Positions 8,145 to 16,912 of a stretch of DNA of 64,000 nt are shown piece by piece. Positions within the stretch are counted from its first letter, which is position 1. Every line of letters begins with the position of its first letter. The notes below the pieces were generated by a model, which searched no databases, had not been told where the DNA came from, and saw only the letters and a program-made list of their open reading frames with translations. The position numbers and the translations under genes are program-made. Source of the DNA: Phycisphaerae bacterium (GTDB taxonomy: Bacteria; Planctomycetota; Phycisphaerae; Sedimentisphaerales; Anaerobacaceae); assembly GCA_012744475.1 (NCBI GenBank), contig JAAYBV010000034.1, positions 36,532 through 100,531 of the forward strand, given 5' to 3'.

Positions 8145-9533
8145 ATGTTCCCGACGGAGACGTACACCGCGAGAAGAAGACGCCTGCGGAAACAGGTGGC
8201 ATCGGGGGTGATTCTGCTTCTGGGCAACGATCCCTCGCCTGTGAACTACCCCGACAACTGCTATCCCTTCCGGCAGGACAGCACGTTCCTGTACTTCTTC
8301 GGGCTCGATAAGTCGGGGCTCGCGGCGGTAATCGACGTGGACGAAGGGACCGAATGCCTCTTCGGCGACGACGTGACCGTCGACGACGTGATCTGGACGG
8401 GTCCGCAGACGCCTCTTCGCGAAGAGGCTCGACGCGTGGGCGTGACGCAGGCCGCCCCGAGTCGGGACTTGGCGTTCGTCCTGGAGAGGGTGAGCAAACG
8501 GGACCGGGCGATTCACTTCCTTCCGCCCTACCGTCCCGACCATCTCCTGTGGATCGCCGAGTTGCTGGGCTTTCCGCCGGAAGCCGTCAGCGAGTTGGCT
8601 TCCGAGACGTTGATTCGCGCGGTGGTCGCCCAGCGGTCGGTAAAATCGTGCGAAGAGATCGAGCAGATCGAGCTGGCTCTGAGTGTCTCGTACCAGATGC
8701 AGGCCGCCGCGATGAAGATGGCCAAGCCGGGTGTGGTCGAACGCGAGGTCGCCGGCGCCATGGCAGGTATTGCGATGGCTCTGGGCGTGCGCTTCGCCTT
8801 CGAGCCGATCTTCTCCATTCACGGCGAGACGCTGCACAATCCCTTCCACAACAACGTGATGAAGGCCGGGGACATCGCGGTCAACGATTCGGGCGCCGAG
8901 TCGCCCATGCGGTACGCCAGCGACATCACGCGGACCATCCCGGTCGGCGGGCGATTCACGCAGAGGCAGCGCGAGATCTACTCCATCGTGTTCGATGCGC
9001 AGGAGAGCGCCATCGTCGCGATCCGGCCCGGCGTGGAATTCCGAGACATCCACCGCCTGGCCTGTGTGAGGCTGGTGGCCGGACTGAAAGAACTGGGCCT
9101 GACGAAGGGCGATCCGGAGGAAGCCGTCGAGGCGGGCGCCCATACGCTGTTCTTCCAGTGTGGCCTCGGCCACATGATGGGCCTCGACGTCCACGACATG
9201 GAGGGCCTGGGTGAGGACTACGTCGGCTACACCGAGGCGATCCGAAGAAACCCGGCGTTCGGCTGGAGCTCGCTGAGGCTGGGCAAGGCCGTCGAGCCAG
9301 GCCACGTCGTGACCGTCGAGCCCGGCATCTATTTCATTCCGACGCTGATCGACCGCTGGAAAGCCGAGCAAAAGTGCGACACCTTCATCGACTACGCCAA
9401 GGTGGAAACCTACCGCGACTTCGGCGGGGTCCGAATCGAAGACGATGTTCTGGTGATGGATACGGGCGGCCGCGTGTTGGGCCCGCCGATCCCGAAGACC
9501 ATCGCTGCGGTGGAAACCCTGGCCTCCGCCTGA
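8145..9533 (+). CDS. Xaa-Pro aminopeptidase (M24B)
   Basis: A 462-residue aminopeptidase P-type enzyme. It has the N-terminal creatinase-like domain (PFRQDSTFLYFFGLDKSG) and the C-terminal pita-bread domain with the dinuclear metal ligands Asp248, Asp260 (ASDITRT), His343 (HMMGLDVHD), Glu392 (VEPGIYF) and Glu432 (VRIEDDV). It removes the N-terminal residue in front of proline; some relatives accept hydroxyproline. No signal peptide, hence cytoplasmic. Start ATG 8145 lies 2 bases after the symporter stop, indicating translational coupling. Together with the symporter, the exported peptidase and the hydroxyproline dehydratase at 1.8 kb, it points to use of proline-rich peptides; that link is inference. 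Confidence 0.92.
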   Translation: MFPTETYTARRRRLRKQVASGVILLLGNDPSPVNYPDNCYPFRQDSTFLYFFGLDKSGLAAVIDVDEGTECLFGDDVTVDDVIWTGPQTPLREEARRVGVTQAAPSRDLAFVLERVSKRDRAIHFLPPYRPDHLLWIAELLGFPPEAVSELASETLIRAVVAQRSVKSCEEIEQIELALSVSYQMQAAAMKMAKPGVVEREVAGAMAGIAMALGVRFAFEPIFSIHGETLHNPFHNNVMKAGDIAVNDSGAESPMRYASDITRTIPVGGRFTQRQREIYSIVFDAQESAIVAIRPGVEFRDIHRLACVRLVAGLKELGLTKGDPEEAVEAGAHTLFFQCGLGHMMGLDVHDMEGLGEDYVGYTEAIRRNPAFGWSSLRLGKAVEPGHVVTVEPGIYFIPTLIDRWKAEQKCDTFIDYAKVETYRDFGGVRIEDDVLVMDTGGRVLGPPIPKTIAAVETLASA

Positions 9534-9570
9534 CAATTCGGATGGCCACTTCCACGACAGGGAGACAACC

Positions 9571-10392
9571 ATGAGGAGCCGTTTCTTCTTCACTCTCCTG
9601 CTGCTGGGCGTTCTCGCCGGCGCAACCTGGGCACAGGAGAACCCGTTGCCCGGGGTCCAGAAAGACGCGTTCCACCTGTACCTGCTGGCCGGTCAATCGA
9701 ACATGGCCGGTCGCGGCGTTCTGACCGAGCAGGACAAGACCGCACACCCGCGCGTTTTCGCCCTGAACCGCGAGAACCGCTGGGTGCCCGCCGTCGAGCC
9801 ATTGCACTTTGACAAGCCGGCGATCGTCGGAGTCGGCCCGGGGTTGGCCTTTGGCAAGGCTATGGCCGAGGCGGACCCGAACGTCATCGTCGGCTTGGTC
9901 CCCTGCGCGGTGGGAGGTTCGCCGATCTCGGTTTGGAGACCCCAAGCTCACTATCCTGCAACGGGCGTCCACCCCTACGACGACGCGATCGCACGCTGCC
10001 GGATCGCCGGTCAGCGAGGCGTGTTCAAAGGCGTGCTCTGGCACCAGGGCGAAAGCGACAGCAACGCCGAGGATGGACCGCTCTATGCGCAGCGATTGAC
10101 GGAGTTGATCCGGCGGCTCCGCCAGGACCTGAGCGCTCCGGACCTGCTGTTCGTAGCCGGCACTCCCGCCGACGCCTTCATCGCCCGAACGCCCGACAGC
10201 CGATTCGTGATCGAAGCGATCCGGGCCGCCGCGAAGGTGGACGAGCGGGTCTTCTGGGTCTCCGCAGCGGGCCTAGCCTGCAAGGACGACCAGGTGCACT
10301 TCAACACGGAAGCTGCCAGAACGCTCGGGCTTCGCTACGCCCAAGCGATGCTTCGCCGACAGAACCTCACCCTGGACGATCCGCGCCCGTAG
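9571..10392 (+). CDS. Secreted SASA-type carbohydrate esterase
   Basis: A 273-residue SGNH hydrolase of the sialate O-acetylesterase/CE6 type. Signal peptide MRSRFFFTLLLLGVLAGATW with cleavage after AQE or nearby; catalytic Ser43 in LLAGQSNMAGRG; the WHQGESD block; and the C-terminal Asp240/His243 pair in DDQVHF. Such enzymes remove acetyl groups from xylan or sialic-acid-type glycans. It follows the aminopeptidase gene by 37 bases with a GGGAG ribosome-binding site, so it may ride on the same transcript. Its TAG stop codon lies inside repeat A1, so the repeat sets the C-terminus. Exact substrate unknown. Confidence 0.88.
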   Translation: MRSRFFFTLLLLGVLAGATWAQENPLPGVQKDAFHLYLLAGQSNMAGRGVLTEQDKTAHPRVFALNRENRWVPAVEPLHFDKPAIVGVGPGLAFGKAMAEADPNVIVGLVPCAVGGSPISVWRPQAHYPATGVHPYDDAIARCRIAGQRGVFKGVLWHQGESDSNAEDGPLYAQRLTELIRRLRQDLSAPDLLFVAGTPADAFIARTPDSRFVIEAIRAAAKVDERVFWVSAAGLACKDDQVHFNTEAARTLGLRYAQAMLRRQNLTLDDPRP

Positions 10393-10416
10393 GGGCGAAT
10401 AATCATTCGCCCCTAC
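10389..10416. repeat. Family A palindrome, copy A1
   Basis: A perfect inverted repeat with arms GTAGGGGCGAAT and ATTCGCCCCTAC around the 4-base loop AATC. It overlaps the stop codon of the esterase gene and sits between convergent genes, where it could act as a two-way terminator. It lacks a T-run, and the same sequence occurs inside genes elsewhere in the window. Confidence 0.9.
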
Positions 10417-10427
10417 AAACGGGTCAA

Positions 10428-13400
10428 TCACCGTTGCAGTGTAACGTCGTCGATCAACAGCCGGCCCGATCCGCCGGCGGCCGGGTTGCCACGGTCACCC
10501 ACGCCGATCATCATCTTCTCGACGTCCGTAATGCGGACGCCCTGGCTGCTGAATTGCGACAGATCGATCGTCCAGTCCGTCCAATCCTTGCGCTGCACGG
10601 AAGCCGGCCCATCCGGGTGGTTCACCACCGCCACGTGACCGCTGCTGTCTTCGAGGGCGACGTAGAGCTGCCCCGGAGCGTTGTTCGGGTGGCTGACGCC
10701 GATGTCGGAGACCTCCCAGTCGCCCGTGACGTCGCCGGTGATCTCAATTTGCGAGAACTCGGCGATGCAGATGTCGCCGGCGCTGTGACTGGTCACTGCC
10801 AGGCCGATGTAGATGTTGCCCGGCATGGACAACGTCTGTGGGTTCCACGACATGGCGGTCCAGCCGGCGGTGGCGGGATCAGCACTGTAGTAGCCGCTGC
10901 AGGACATGCCCGCGCGTTCGAGTTTGACCCAGTAGGGCGCGGTGATCGCCTGCTGCTCGGGCGTGGCCACCGAGGTGTCACTCGTGGCAGCGCCTTCGGT
11001 CGCGGTGCGGATATGAAAACGGCAGCCGTTGCCCGGCGTGATGTACACCGCGCCAAACTCGGAGCCGGCGGCGAGAGTGTCGCGGATCATCACACCCGCC
11101 TTCGCCCAAGGATCGGTGTTGTCGACGCTCTGGACCCGGGCGACGATGGCGCCATCGCCGGTGAAACGCTTGTGCACGAATCGGAATTCGTCGGCAGTAC
11201 CCCAGATGTCCGTGCCCGTGGCGCTGATGAGGATGTGACCCGACGGGGTCTCGATAAAGGCCTGCGGATTGCCCTGGAAGAACAGCGAAAGCGCCGTCAC
11301 GCCATTCCGCGTCCAGTCCTGCGGCGCACTCCAGGCTCGCTCGATCTCCGAACAGAACCTCGCACCCTCGGGGCCGCTGTTGTCATAGTAGAATGGCAGG
11401 GCCTGGCGACCCGAGTGGACAATCTCCTTCTCCATGAACTCGCCATTGAAATAGGGGCTGTCGAGACTCCAGACGTCGTGGCCGACCTGCGAGCCGGTCC
11501 CGTTGCCCTCCTTGCCGGGCAGAAATTCGTCCTGCTCGTAGCCGAATCCGTCCGTCCAGGTCTGGAACGGCTGGTGCGGAGAGTTGTTGCTGTAGGATTC
11601 GAAGTCGTCGACGATCAGGTAGTCGGCGACCGTGAAGCTCCAGATCACGCCCTTGCTGAGCGTGCCGTCGGCGTTCCGCTCGTCGATGCGCCAGTAGTAG
11701 GTCTGGTCGAATTCAAGCGTGTCCGCCAATTCGAATCGCTCGTCGCCGAGAGGCCGCACGCCTTGATAGACACCTGTAGCATCGGAGCTGGTGGCCTGCG
11801 TCACGGCGGTCCGGTCTGTTCCGAAGTAGATATGGTGTTCAGCGGCACTGGTTCCCGGCGACCACGTCAGCGTCGTTCCTCGTTCGATGTCCGTCACCGA
11901 GCGGTTGGCGGGACTCGGGTCCGATGCGAGCATCGGATCGCCCTTCATTGTCTCGACGATCTGTTCGGCCGAGAGTGCATAGTCGTACAGTCTCGCATCA
12001 TCGAGAAGGCCAACGTAGTAGCGCTGGTCGGAGATCGGGGCCCCCAGGCGGGTCGCGCCGAGCGCCTCGAAGCTGTTGGCGGTGTGGGCCCTCGTGGTGA
12101 CGGCCTCTCCGTCGACGTAAACAACGACATCCCCGCCGGCAGCCCAGGTCGCCGCCACATGGTGCCATGCGTCGTCGTTGACGGAGCCGGCGCGGACGGT
12201 GGTGTCGGTGTCGCCGCCTTCGATGAAGAACTCGAAGTCGCCGCCGTCGCGGACGTGGGCGTGGAACTCGTTCTGGCCTCCGAAGCCGTCGCCGCTGTTG
12301 CCCTCGGCCGCGTAGAAGATCATGCCTCGGACGTCCAGTGTGGTCTTGATCCACGCGGTGACGGACCCTCGGTTCGTGTTGGTCAGTCCCGCCGGCAGTG
12401 TGACGTAGCTGGCGCCGTCGAAGTCGAGCGCATCGCCGTCGTATCCGAAGACCCACTGCAAATTCTCGCTGAGCGTGCCGTGGTTGCTGTGGCCGGAGTA
12501 GTCCATCACGATGTCGATGCCCTCGTCTTCGAGCTTCCACCAGCCGACGAGATTCGGATCGCGAACAGAGATGTCCGGCACGGTCGAGAAGCGCCAGACG
12601 TTGCCCTTCTGCACTGTGGCGCCGTCGGCGCTGACCTCGTCGATGCGCCAGTAATACGTGGCGCTCTTGGCGAGCGTGCCGGGATCGTAACTCGTCGCCG
12701 AGACATTGCTCTGGAACTGCGGCGAGGTCACGGTGGCATCCTGCACCGCCGGCTGGCTGGTGCCCAGATATACATCGTGCGTCGCGGCGCCGTAACCGGC
12801 AATCCAACTGAGGTCCGCGTCCGGATCGACGAAGACCGCGCCGTCGGCCGGATTCGGACCGTTGGCGACCAGCCTCGCGGCGGTGAAGCTCCACACCGCG
12901 CCGGGATGGATCGTACTATCATCGGCCTCGATCTCGTCGATGCGCCAGTAGTACGTCGTCTGAGGCACGAGGTCTGCCGGCAATACATATGTCGTATCCG
13001 TCTGACGCTCGCTGACCAACTCGGCCGCTCCGGGCGTCGGGTTCGTGCCGAAATATACGTTGTGCGACGCGGCGCCCTGACCGGCGGACCATTGAAGTGC
13101 CGCGGGACCAACGTTCTTCGCGCCGTCGGACGGTCTGGGATTTCTCGCCAGTTCGGTGATCCCCAGTCCGTAATTGACCGCCGCCGCCAGCAGTTCGTAG
13201 GCGTTCTCATTCCACATGGCGTAGGAGATCTCGTCAAAGCCCAGACAGATGCGCATCCCCGCTGCGACCTGGGCGCTGCCGTCGGCCGGAGCGATCGCCA
13301 GTTGGGCCCCCTGCTCGTAGACGTAGAGAACGTCGTAGGTCTGGCCGTCGCTGAGCGTGGCCGTGGCGATCACCGCCGCCTCCGCGCCGGCAACCGTCGT

Positions 13401-13877
13401 GGAGAAGCGGGCGACGGACACTTCCCCGATCCCGGTCAGCACGGGCACCGTCCCGCTCAGGCCCGCCGCCAGAAAATGGTCGGGACTGACAATCTCAATG
13501 TCGGTCGTGGCCACTTCGAGCCCACCGCCGGCGCCTTCGGTCAGACCCATCTCGTCCCAGGCCCACGCCTCAGTGATAATCATGGGTGTCGCGATCTCGG
13601 TGATCTCGTTGCGGATGCCGCCGGACCCGACCGACTCGGAGATGAACACCAGATCGGCCGCCGCCGCGGCAGCCTCCGTTGTCGCCTCGTTCTCCCCGTC
13701 GTCGATGATCGTGACGGTGTGCCCCAGCCCTTCCAGGAAGGCGAGAATCGGCGCATCCTCGGGATCAGCCGGCTCGGCGGTGACGAACAGAATGTTCGCC
13801 CCCCAGACCCCGTTCACGAACAGACCCAGCAGAACCAACAGGAAAACGGGAATTCTCGCATAGCGCGTCGCCACCAT
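10428..13877 (-). CDS. Large secreted LamG-domain protein
   Basis: An 1149-residue exported protein. The start at 13877 is favoured over the upstream in-frame ATG (13892) because GGAGGA lies 7 bases before it. Signal peptide ARIPVFLLVLLGLFVNGVWG. Domains in order: an N-terminal alpha/beta domain resembling ThuA/amidotransferase folds (roughly residues 25-230, beginning NILFVTAEPADPEDAP); two fibronectin-like modules each ending in TTYYWRIDE or ATYYWRIDE; a LamG/concanavalin-like domain (about 450-640); a third YYWRIDE module; and a C-terminal carbohydrate-binding-like part ending SGRLLIDDVTLQR. No catalytic residues recognised. Large modular proteins of this type are common in planctomycetes and probably bind polysaccharide at the cell surface. 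Repeat A2 sits just upstream. Confidence 0.85.
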   Translation of the reverse strand: MVATRYARIPVFLLVLLGLFVNGVWGANILFVTAEPADPEDAPILAFLEGLGHTVTIIDDGENEATTEAAAAAADLVFISESVGSGGIRNEITEIATPMIITEAWAWDEMGLTEGAGGGLEVATTDIEIVSPDHFLAAGLSGTVPVLTGIGEVSVARFSTTVAGAEAAVIATATLSDGQTYDVLYVYEQGAQLAIAPADGSAQVAAGMRICLGFDEISYAMWNENAYELLAAAVNYGLGITELARNPRPSDGAKNVGPAALQWSAGQGAASHNVYFGTNPTPGAAELVSERQTDTTYVLPADLVPQTTYYWRIDEIEADDSTIHPGAVWSFTAARLVANGPNPADGAVFVDPDADLSWIAGYGAATHDVYLGTSQPAVQDATVTSPQFQSNVSATSYDPGTLAKSATYYWRIDEVSADGATVQKGNVWRFSTVPDISVRDPNLVGWWKLEDEGIDIVMDYSGHSNHGTLSENLQWVFGYDGDALDFDGASYVTLPAGLTNTNRGSVTAWIKTTLDVRGMIFYAAEGNSGDGFGGQNEFHAHVRDGGDFEFFIEGGDTDTTVRAGSVNDDAWHHVAATWAAGGDVVVYVDGEAVTTRAHTANSFEALGATRLGAPISDQRYYVGLLDDARLYDYALSAEQIVETMKGDPMLASDPSPANRSVTDIERGTTLTWSPGTSAAEHHIYFGTDRTAVTQATSSDATGVYQGVRPLGDERFELADTLEFDQTYYWRIDERNADGTLSKGVIWSFTVADYLIVDDFESYSNNSPHQPFQTWTDGFGYEQDEFLPGKEGNGTGSQVGHDVWSLDSPYFNGEFMEKEIVHSGRQALPFYYDNSGPEGARFCSEIERAWSAPQDWTRNGVTALSLFFQGNPQAFIETPSGHILISATGTDIWGTADEFRFVHKRFTGDGAIVARVQSVDNTDPWAKAGVMIRDTLAAGSEFGAVYITPGNGCRFHIRTATEGAATSDTSVATPEQQAITAPYWVKLERAGMSCSGYYSADPATAGWTAMSWNPQTLSMPGNIYIGLAVTSHSAGDICIAEFSQIEITGDVTGDWEVSDIGVSHPNNAPGQLYVALEDSSGHVAVVNHPDGPASVQRKDWTDWTIDLSQFSSQGVRITDVEKMMIGVGDRGNPAAGGSGRLLIDDVTLQR

Positions 13878-13910
13878 GATTCTGTCCTCCACAGTTCGTA
13901 GCGTGTCCGC

Positions 13911-13938
13911 GTGGGGGCGAACGATGATTCGCCCCTAC
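13911..13938. repeat. Family A palindrome, copy A2
   Basis: Arms GTGGGGGCGAA and TTCGCCCCTAC, about 35 bases upstream of the LamG-protein start, thus in its leader or promoter region. One arm carries A-to-G and loop changes relative to A1. Confidence 0.85.
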
Positions 13939-14067
13939 AGGCGCGATTCGATTCGATCCGAAAGAAGCCTCCGTGGTCTTATGCACCCTGCCAAACCAGA
14001 ACCGATTATACCGTCTGGAGGGTCTCAATGGCAAGCTCTAAACGCACGCCCGCGAGCGCATAGCGCC

Positions 14068-15003
14068 TCATGGCATCACTGCAAACAGGGTCGCGCTGAC
14101 GGCCCGGCGGTGCCCGAAAATGCGGATCGACGCATTGTCTGCGACCTCGACGATGGCGTAAGAATTGCTGTCGGCCCCCTGCCCTTCGACCACCGCCCGC
14201 AGGGTGTAGTAGTGAATCCCCTTGATTCGGTTGTATCGGCCCTCGTGGTGGTGGCCCTGGAAAACCACCTGGATCTTGCCCGATTCTTCGAGGATCGCAC
14301 GCACCTGTGGAGCGTTCCTGACGCTGACGGAATCGGCCCCGTCGAGCAACTGGTGAATGAAGACGACCGCCGGACCGGGGGCAGCCGCCAGGTCCTTCCT
14401 GAGCCAGTCCAGCTCATCGGCAGGAACGTTGGCGTCGGTCCAGTCGAAATCGCCATGATCATAGCCTACGCCGTCGCTGCGATAGTCGGCGTCGAGCACG
14501 ATGCAATGAAGGCCCTTGACATCGAACGAGTAATAGCTGCGGCCGGGATCGATGCGCGTATTGGTCACGCGGGCCAGGAACTGCGCCTTGGAGATGCTAT
14601 CGACATCATGGTTGCCGAGGACGTGGTACGTTGGGCCACCGAATCGCTGGAAGACGGCTTCTGCCTCTTGAAGGTACGCCAGTGTGTCCCGCTCGACAGG
14701 CGGCCGGCCCTGGTCCTTGAAATCGCCCAGCTCGATGAGGAAATCCACCTTCTCGGTGTTCATCCGGTCGACACACTCGGCGAGCTTGTCCAGCGACTGG
14801 CGATAGAAGCGGGTCCCCGCCGGATCCACATCGGCGTAGTGACAGTCCGTGACCACGCCAAACCGCATCGGCCGGTCTCCCCGAGACGATGTCGGGTTGC
14901 AGGTGTACGACAGGGACGTCGCCACCGGCCCAGTCATCACGGCAAAGGCAGATCTCAGAACTGCCCTGCGCCCGATGGTATGTCTGACTGCGCTTTCGTC
15001 CAT
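14068..15003 (-). CDS. Tat-exported calcineurin-like phosphoesterase
   Basis: A 311-residue metallophosphoesterase. The N-terminus MDESAVRHTIGRRAVLRSAF carries a twin-arginine-type signal, so export in folded form is likely. Metal-binding blocks in order: TDCHYADVD, ELGDFKDQ, LGNHDVDS and QGHHHEGRY, the standard set for a dinuclear phosphoesterase. GGAG lies 6 bases before the ATG at 15003; a longer frame to 15030 lacks such a site. Substrate unknown; relatives act on nucleotides, phospholipid head groups or phosphodiesters. It is divergent from the UlaG-like gene, with about 186 bases between. Confidence 0.85.
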   Translation of the reverse strand: MDESAVRHTIGRRAVLRSAFAVMTGPVATSLSYTCNPTSSRGDRPMRFGVVTDCHYADVDPAGTRFYRQSLDKLAECVDRMNTEKVDFLIELGDFKDQGRPPVERDTLAYLQEAEAVFQRFGGPTYHVLGNHDVDSISKAQFLARVTNTRIDPGRSYYSFDVKGLHCIVLDADYRSDGVGYDHGDFDWTDANVPADELDWLRKDLAAAPGPAVVFIHQLLDGADSVSVRNAPQVRAILEESGKIQVVFQGHHHEGRYNRIKGIHYYTLRAVVEGQGADSNSYAIVEVADNASIRIFGHRRAVSATLFAVMP

Positions 15004-15116
15004 CCGGTACTCCAAATCCCGAGAATGCATTATAGCGACGACCGGCCCGTTGGACTATCATAGGCATCGTGTCATATCACAAGGATCCTGGTTTTCGAAG
15101 GTACAGAAATGAACGT

Positions 15117-15150
15117 CCGATGGTCAATCGTCAATGGGCCGCAATCCACG
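15117..15150. repeat. Short AATCGTCAATGG-type repeat tract (possible)
   Basis: The stretch GATGGTCAATCGTCAATGGG resembles the short ATTGAT/AATC-iterating tracts seen at 25406 and 25991. It lies just before the ribosome-binding site of the next gene and is translated only if an upstream start is used. Weak, by eye. Confidence 0.3.
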
Positions 15151-15189
15151 GGTAGACCGAACGCCGGCGTATGGAGAAAGGAGCAGACG

Positions 15190-15948
15190 ATGAACAGGAT
15201 GGCAGCAAGGGTGTGGCTCATCTGGGCCACACTCATCGCGGCGGGGCTTGGCGTCGTGCCAGCAGGCGCCGAGGAAAAGAAACTTGAAGAGGATGTCATC
15301 AAGGCCGAACAAGGCGATCTGAAGATCACCTTCATCGGCCACGGCACGCTGATGTTCACCTGGCAGAACAAGGTCATTCACGTCGATCCTGTCACTCGGG
15401 AAGGCGATTACACCAAACTGCCCAAGGCAGACCTCGTACTGATCACGCACGAGCACGGCGACCACCTCGACCCCAAGGCCCTGGAGCTGATTCGCCGGCC
15501 GCAGACGAAGATCGTTCTGACCAAAATCTGCGCCGAGAAGATCGCCGGCGGTCTGGTGATGAAGAACGGCGACGTGCGGACGGTCGACGGGCTCAAGATC
15601 GAGGCAGTGCCGGCCTACAACATCGTTCACAAGCGTCCCGACGGCGATCCCTTCCATCCCAAGGGCAACGGCAACGGCTATGTCGTGACGTTCGGCAAGC
15701 AGCGGGTCTACATCGCAGGTGACACGGAGAACATCCCCGAGATGAAGGACCTCAAGCAGATCGACATCGCGTTTCTGCCGATGAACCTGCCGTACACGAT
15801 GACCCCGGAGATGGTGGCCGATGCGGCCCGGGTCTTTGCGCCGAAGATCCTCTACCCGTATCATTACGGGCAGACCGATCCGAACGAGCTGGTCAAGCTT
15901 CTGGCCGACGACAAGAACATCGAGGTCCGCATCCGCAAGATGCGGTGA
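15190..15948 (+). CDS. UlaG-like metallo-beta-lactamase-fold hydrolase, exported
   Basis: A 252-residue protein. The start at 15190 has AAAGGAG 7 bases before it, and the product opens with a signal peptide (ARVWLIWATLIAAGLGVVPA). The upstream 27-codon extension is repeat-like and unlikely to be translated. The zinc motif is THEHGDHLD (His87, His89, Asp91, His92), preceded by the ITFIGHGTLMF strand typical of UlaG-type MBL proteins, with later ligands in YIAGDTEN and ILYPYHYGQTD. Family members hydrolyse lactones or phosphodiesters; the substrate here is unknown. It is followed 13 bases later by a small membrane protein on the same strand. Confidence 0.88.
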   Translation: MNRMAARVWLIWATLIAAGLGVVPAGAEEKKLEEDVIKAEQGDLKITFIGHGTLMFTWQNKVIHVDPVTREGDYTKLPKADLVLITHEHGDHLDPKALELIRRPQTKIVLTKICAEKIAGGLVMKNGDVRTVDGLKIEAVPAYNIVHKRPDGDPFHPKGNGNGYVVTFGKQRVYIAGDTENIPEMKDLKQIDIAFLPMNLPYTMTPEMVADAARVFAPKILYPYHYGQTDPNELVKLLADDKNIEVRIRKMR

Positions 15949-15961
15949 CGACGGAAACGTG

Positions 15962-16333
15962 ATGGCGGAAACCCAGACGCAGGAGAAGCGCACGAAGCTG
16001 ACAGGCGACAAGAGGCTCGTGCTGGCCATCGGGGCATCCCTCGCAGTCGCGTTGGCATGCTTCGTCGTGCTGGCGCTTCTGCCCGAGCCGAAGGCAGCGC
16101 GTCTGAAGGACCCTCTTCGCAGTGTCCTGACCGGGCTGGGCGTACTGGGCATCGCGTCGCCGTTGTGCCTCGGAGGCGCGGTTCTGAAGCGAAGATTCGC
16201 CGCCTCGCCCTATTTCGAAGGGAAGTTCATCGCGACGGTGCTCAGCGTATTCGGCTTCGCGTGCGCGGCGGCGGGACTGGCCTGCATCCTCCTGGGCATC
16301 TACGACCTGCTCGCACCGTTGTGGTCCAGATAG
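15962..16333 (+). CDS. Small membrane protein, unknown function
   Basis: A 123-residue protein with a charged N-terminus (about 18 residues) and three hydrophobic segments at roughly residues 20-42, 55-72 and 90-115. I recognise no family. It starts 13 bases after the UlaG-like gene and ends 6 bases from the convergent thioredoxin gene. Codon use is like its neighbours, so it is probably a genuine gene. Confidence 0.65.
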   Translation: MAETQTQEKRTKLTGDKRLVLAIGASLAVALACFVVLALLPEPKAARLKDPLRSVLTGLGVLGIASPLCLGGAVLKRRFAASPYFEGKFIATVLSVFGFACAAAGLACILLGIYDLLAPLWSR

Positions 16334-16339
16334 CGTGCT

Positions 16340-16657
16340 TCAGCCGAGCAATCCCTCGAGCACCTCGGTATAGGCGCTGCGGGGCCGCAGGCCCACCAGG
16401 CGATGCGTCTCGGCGCCCTTGCCGAAGAAGAGGACGGCAGGAATACCCTGGATGCCGTACCGGCGGGCCAGTTCCGGCACGCGATCGACGTTGACCTTGG
16501 CGATGATGGCACGACCCTGGTATTCCTCGGCGAGTTCTTCCACCGTGGGCGCCAGCTTGCGGCAAGGTGGACAACCATTCGAGTGGAAGTCGACCATCAC
16601 GGGCTGCTCGGCCTTCAACACGAAACGTTCGAAGTCGTCCAACGTCTCGATCTGCAT
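16340..16657 (-). CDS. Thioredoxin-like protein
   Basis: A 105-residue thioredoxin domain beginning MQIETLDDFERFVLKAEQPV. The active-site motif is CPPC (Cys29/Cys32, in SNGCPPCRKLAP), followed by the cis-proline region GIQGIPAVLFFGKG. The length equals that of a free-standing thioredoxin. The classical CGPC is replaced by CPPC, seen in many thioredoxin-like reductases. The same frame stays open upstream into a DUF6132 membrane segment that a single base insertion has shifted, so the ancestral product may have been membrane-tethered. Probably cytoplasmic if this internal ATG is used. It lies in the MarR operon. Confidence 0.8.
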   Translation of the reverse strand: MQIETLDDFERFVLKAEQPVMVDFHSNGCPPCRKLAPTVEELAEEYQGRAIIAKVNVDRVPELARRYGIQGIPAVLFFGKGAETHRLVGLRPRSAYTEVLEGLLG

Positions 16658-16880
16658 CGCGGCGTATCCTCTCTCCTTGCCTTCCGGATTCACTCGCGAT
16701 CCGGCCCCGGAGTAGGCAATCACGCCTCCAATCAGGGGCCCCAAGAAAGGCGCCGCGATAGGGATTGGCCGTCAGGGGACATGCCCCGCTGGAACACTTG
16801 CCATAGTATCCCATCACAGCCCCCAGGCCACCACCAATCAGCAGCCCCAACGCCAGTTGAATGATCAAGGTCTTCGGCAT
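16658..16880 (-). pseudogene. DUF6132-like membrane segment, frameshifted, running into the thioredoxin frame
   Basis: From ATG 16880 (GGAG 8 bases upstream) the product reads MPKTLIIQLALGLLIGGGLG, then GYYGKCSSGACPLTANPYRG. This is the two-helix Cys-containing signature of DUF6132 proteins. At the run GGGGCCCC (about 16737-16744) the frame shifts. Removing one C restores GALIGGVIAYSGAGSR and then continues without a stop into the thioredoxin at 16657, giving a single protein of about 179 residues. It may be a genuine mutation, a sequencing error in a homopolymeric GC run, or programmed slippage. Confidence 0.6.
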
Positions 16881-16912
16881 CGTCGTTCTCCAGACTTCCA
16901 CTCTACAGGCGG

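Noticed and set aside
10389..10416. Family A palindromes as intrinsic terminators
   Set aside because: They have no T-run, and the same sequence occurs inside several genes without ending them, so termination cannot be their general role, although A1 sits between convergent genes.
9933..13901. 1322-codon plus-strand frame across the esterase and LamG genes
   Set aside because: It runs antisense to a protein with signal peptide, repeated YYWRIDE modules and a good ribosome-binding site; the frame itself has no recognisable domain.
13876..15063. 395-codon plus-strand frame opposite the phosphoesterase
   Set aside because: The minus strand carries all metal-binding motifs and a Tat signal; the plus frame begins within repeat A2 and has no motif.
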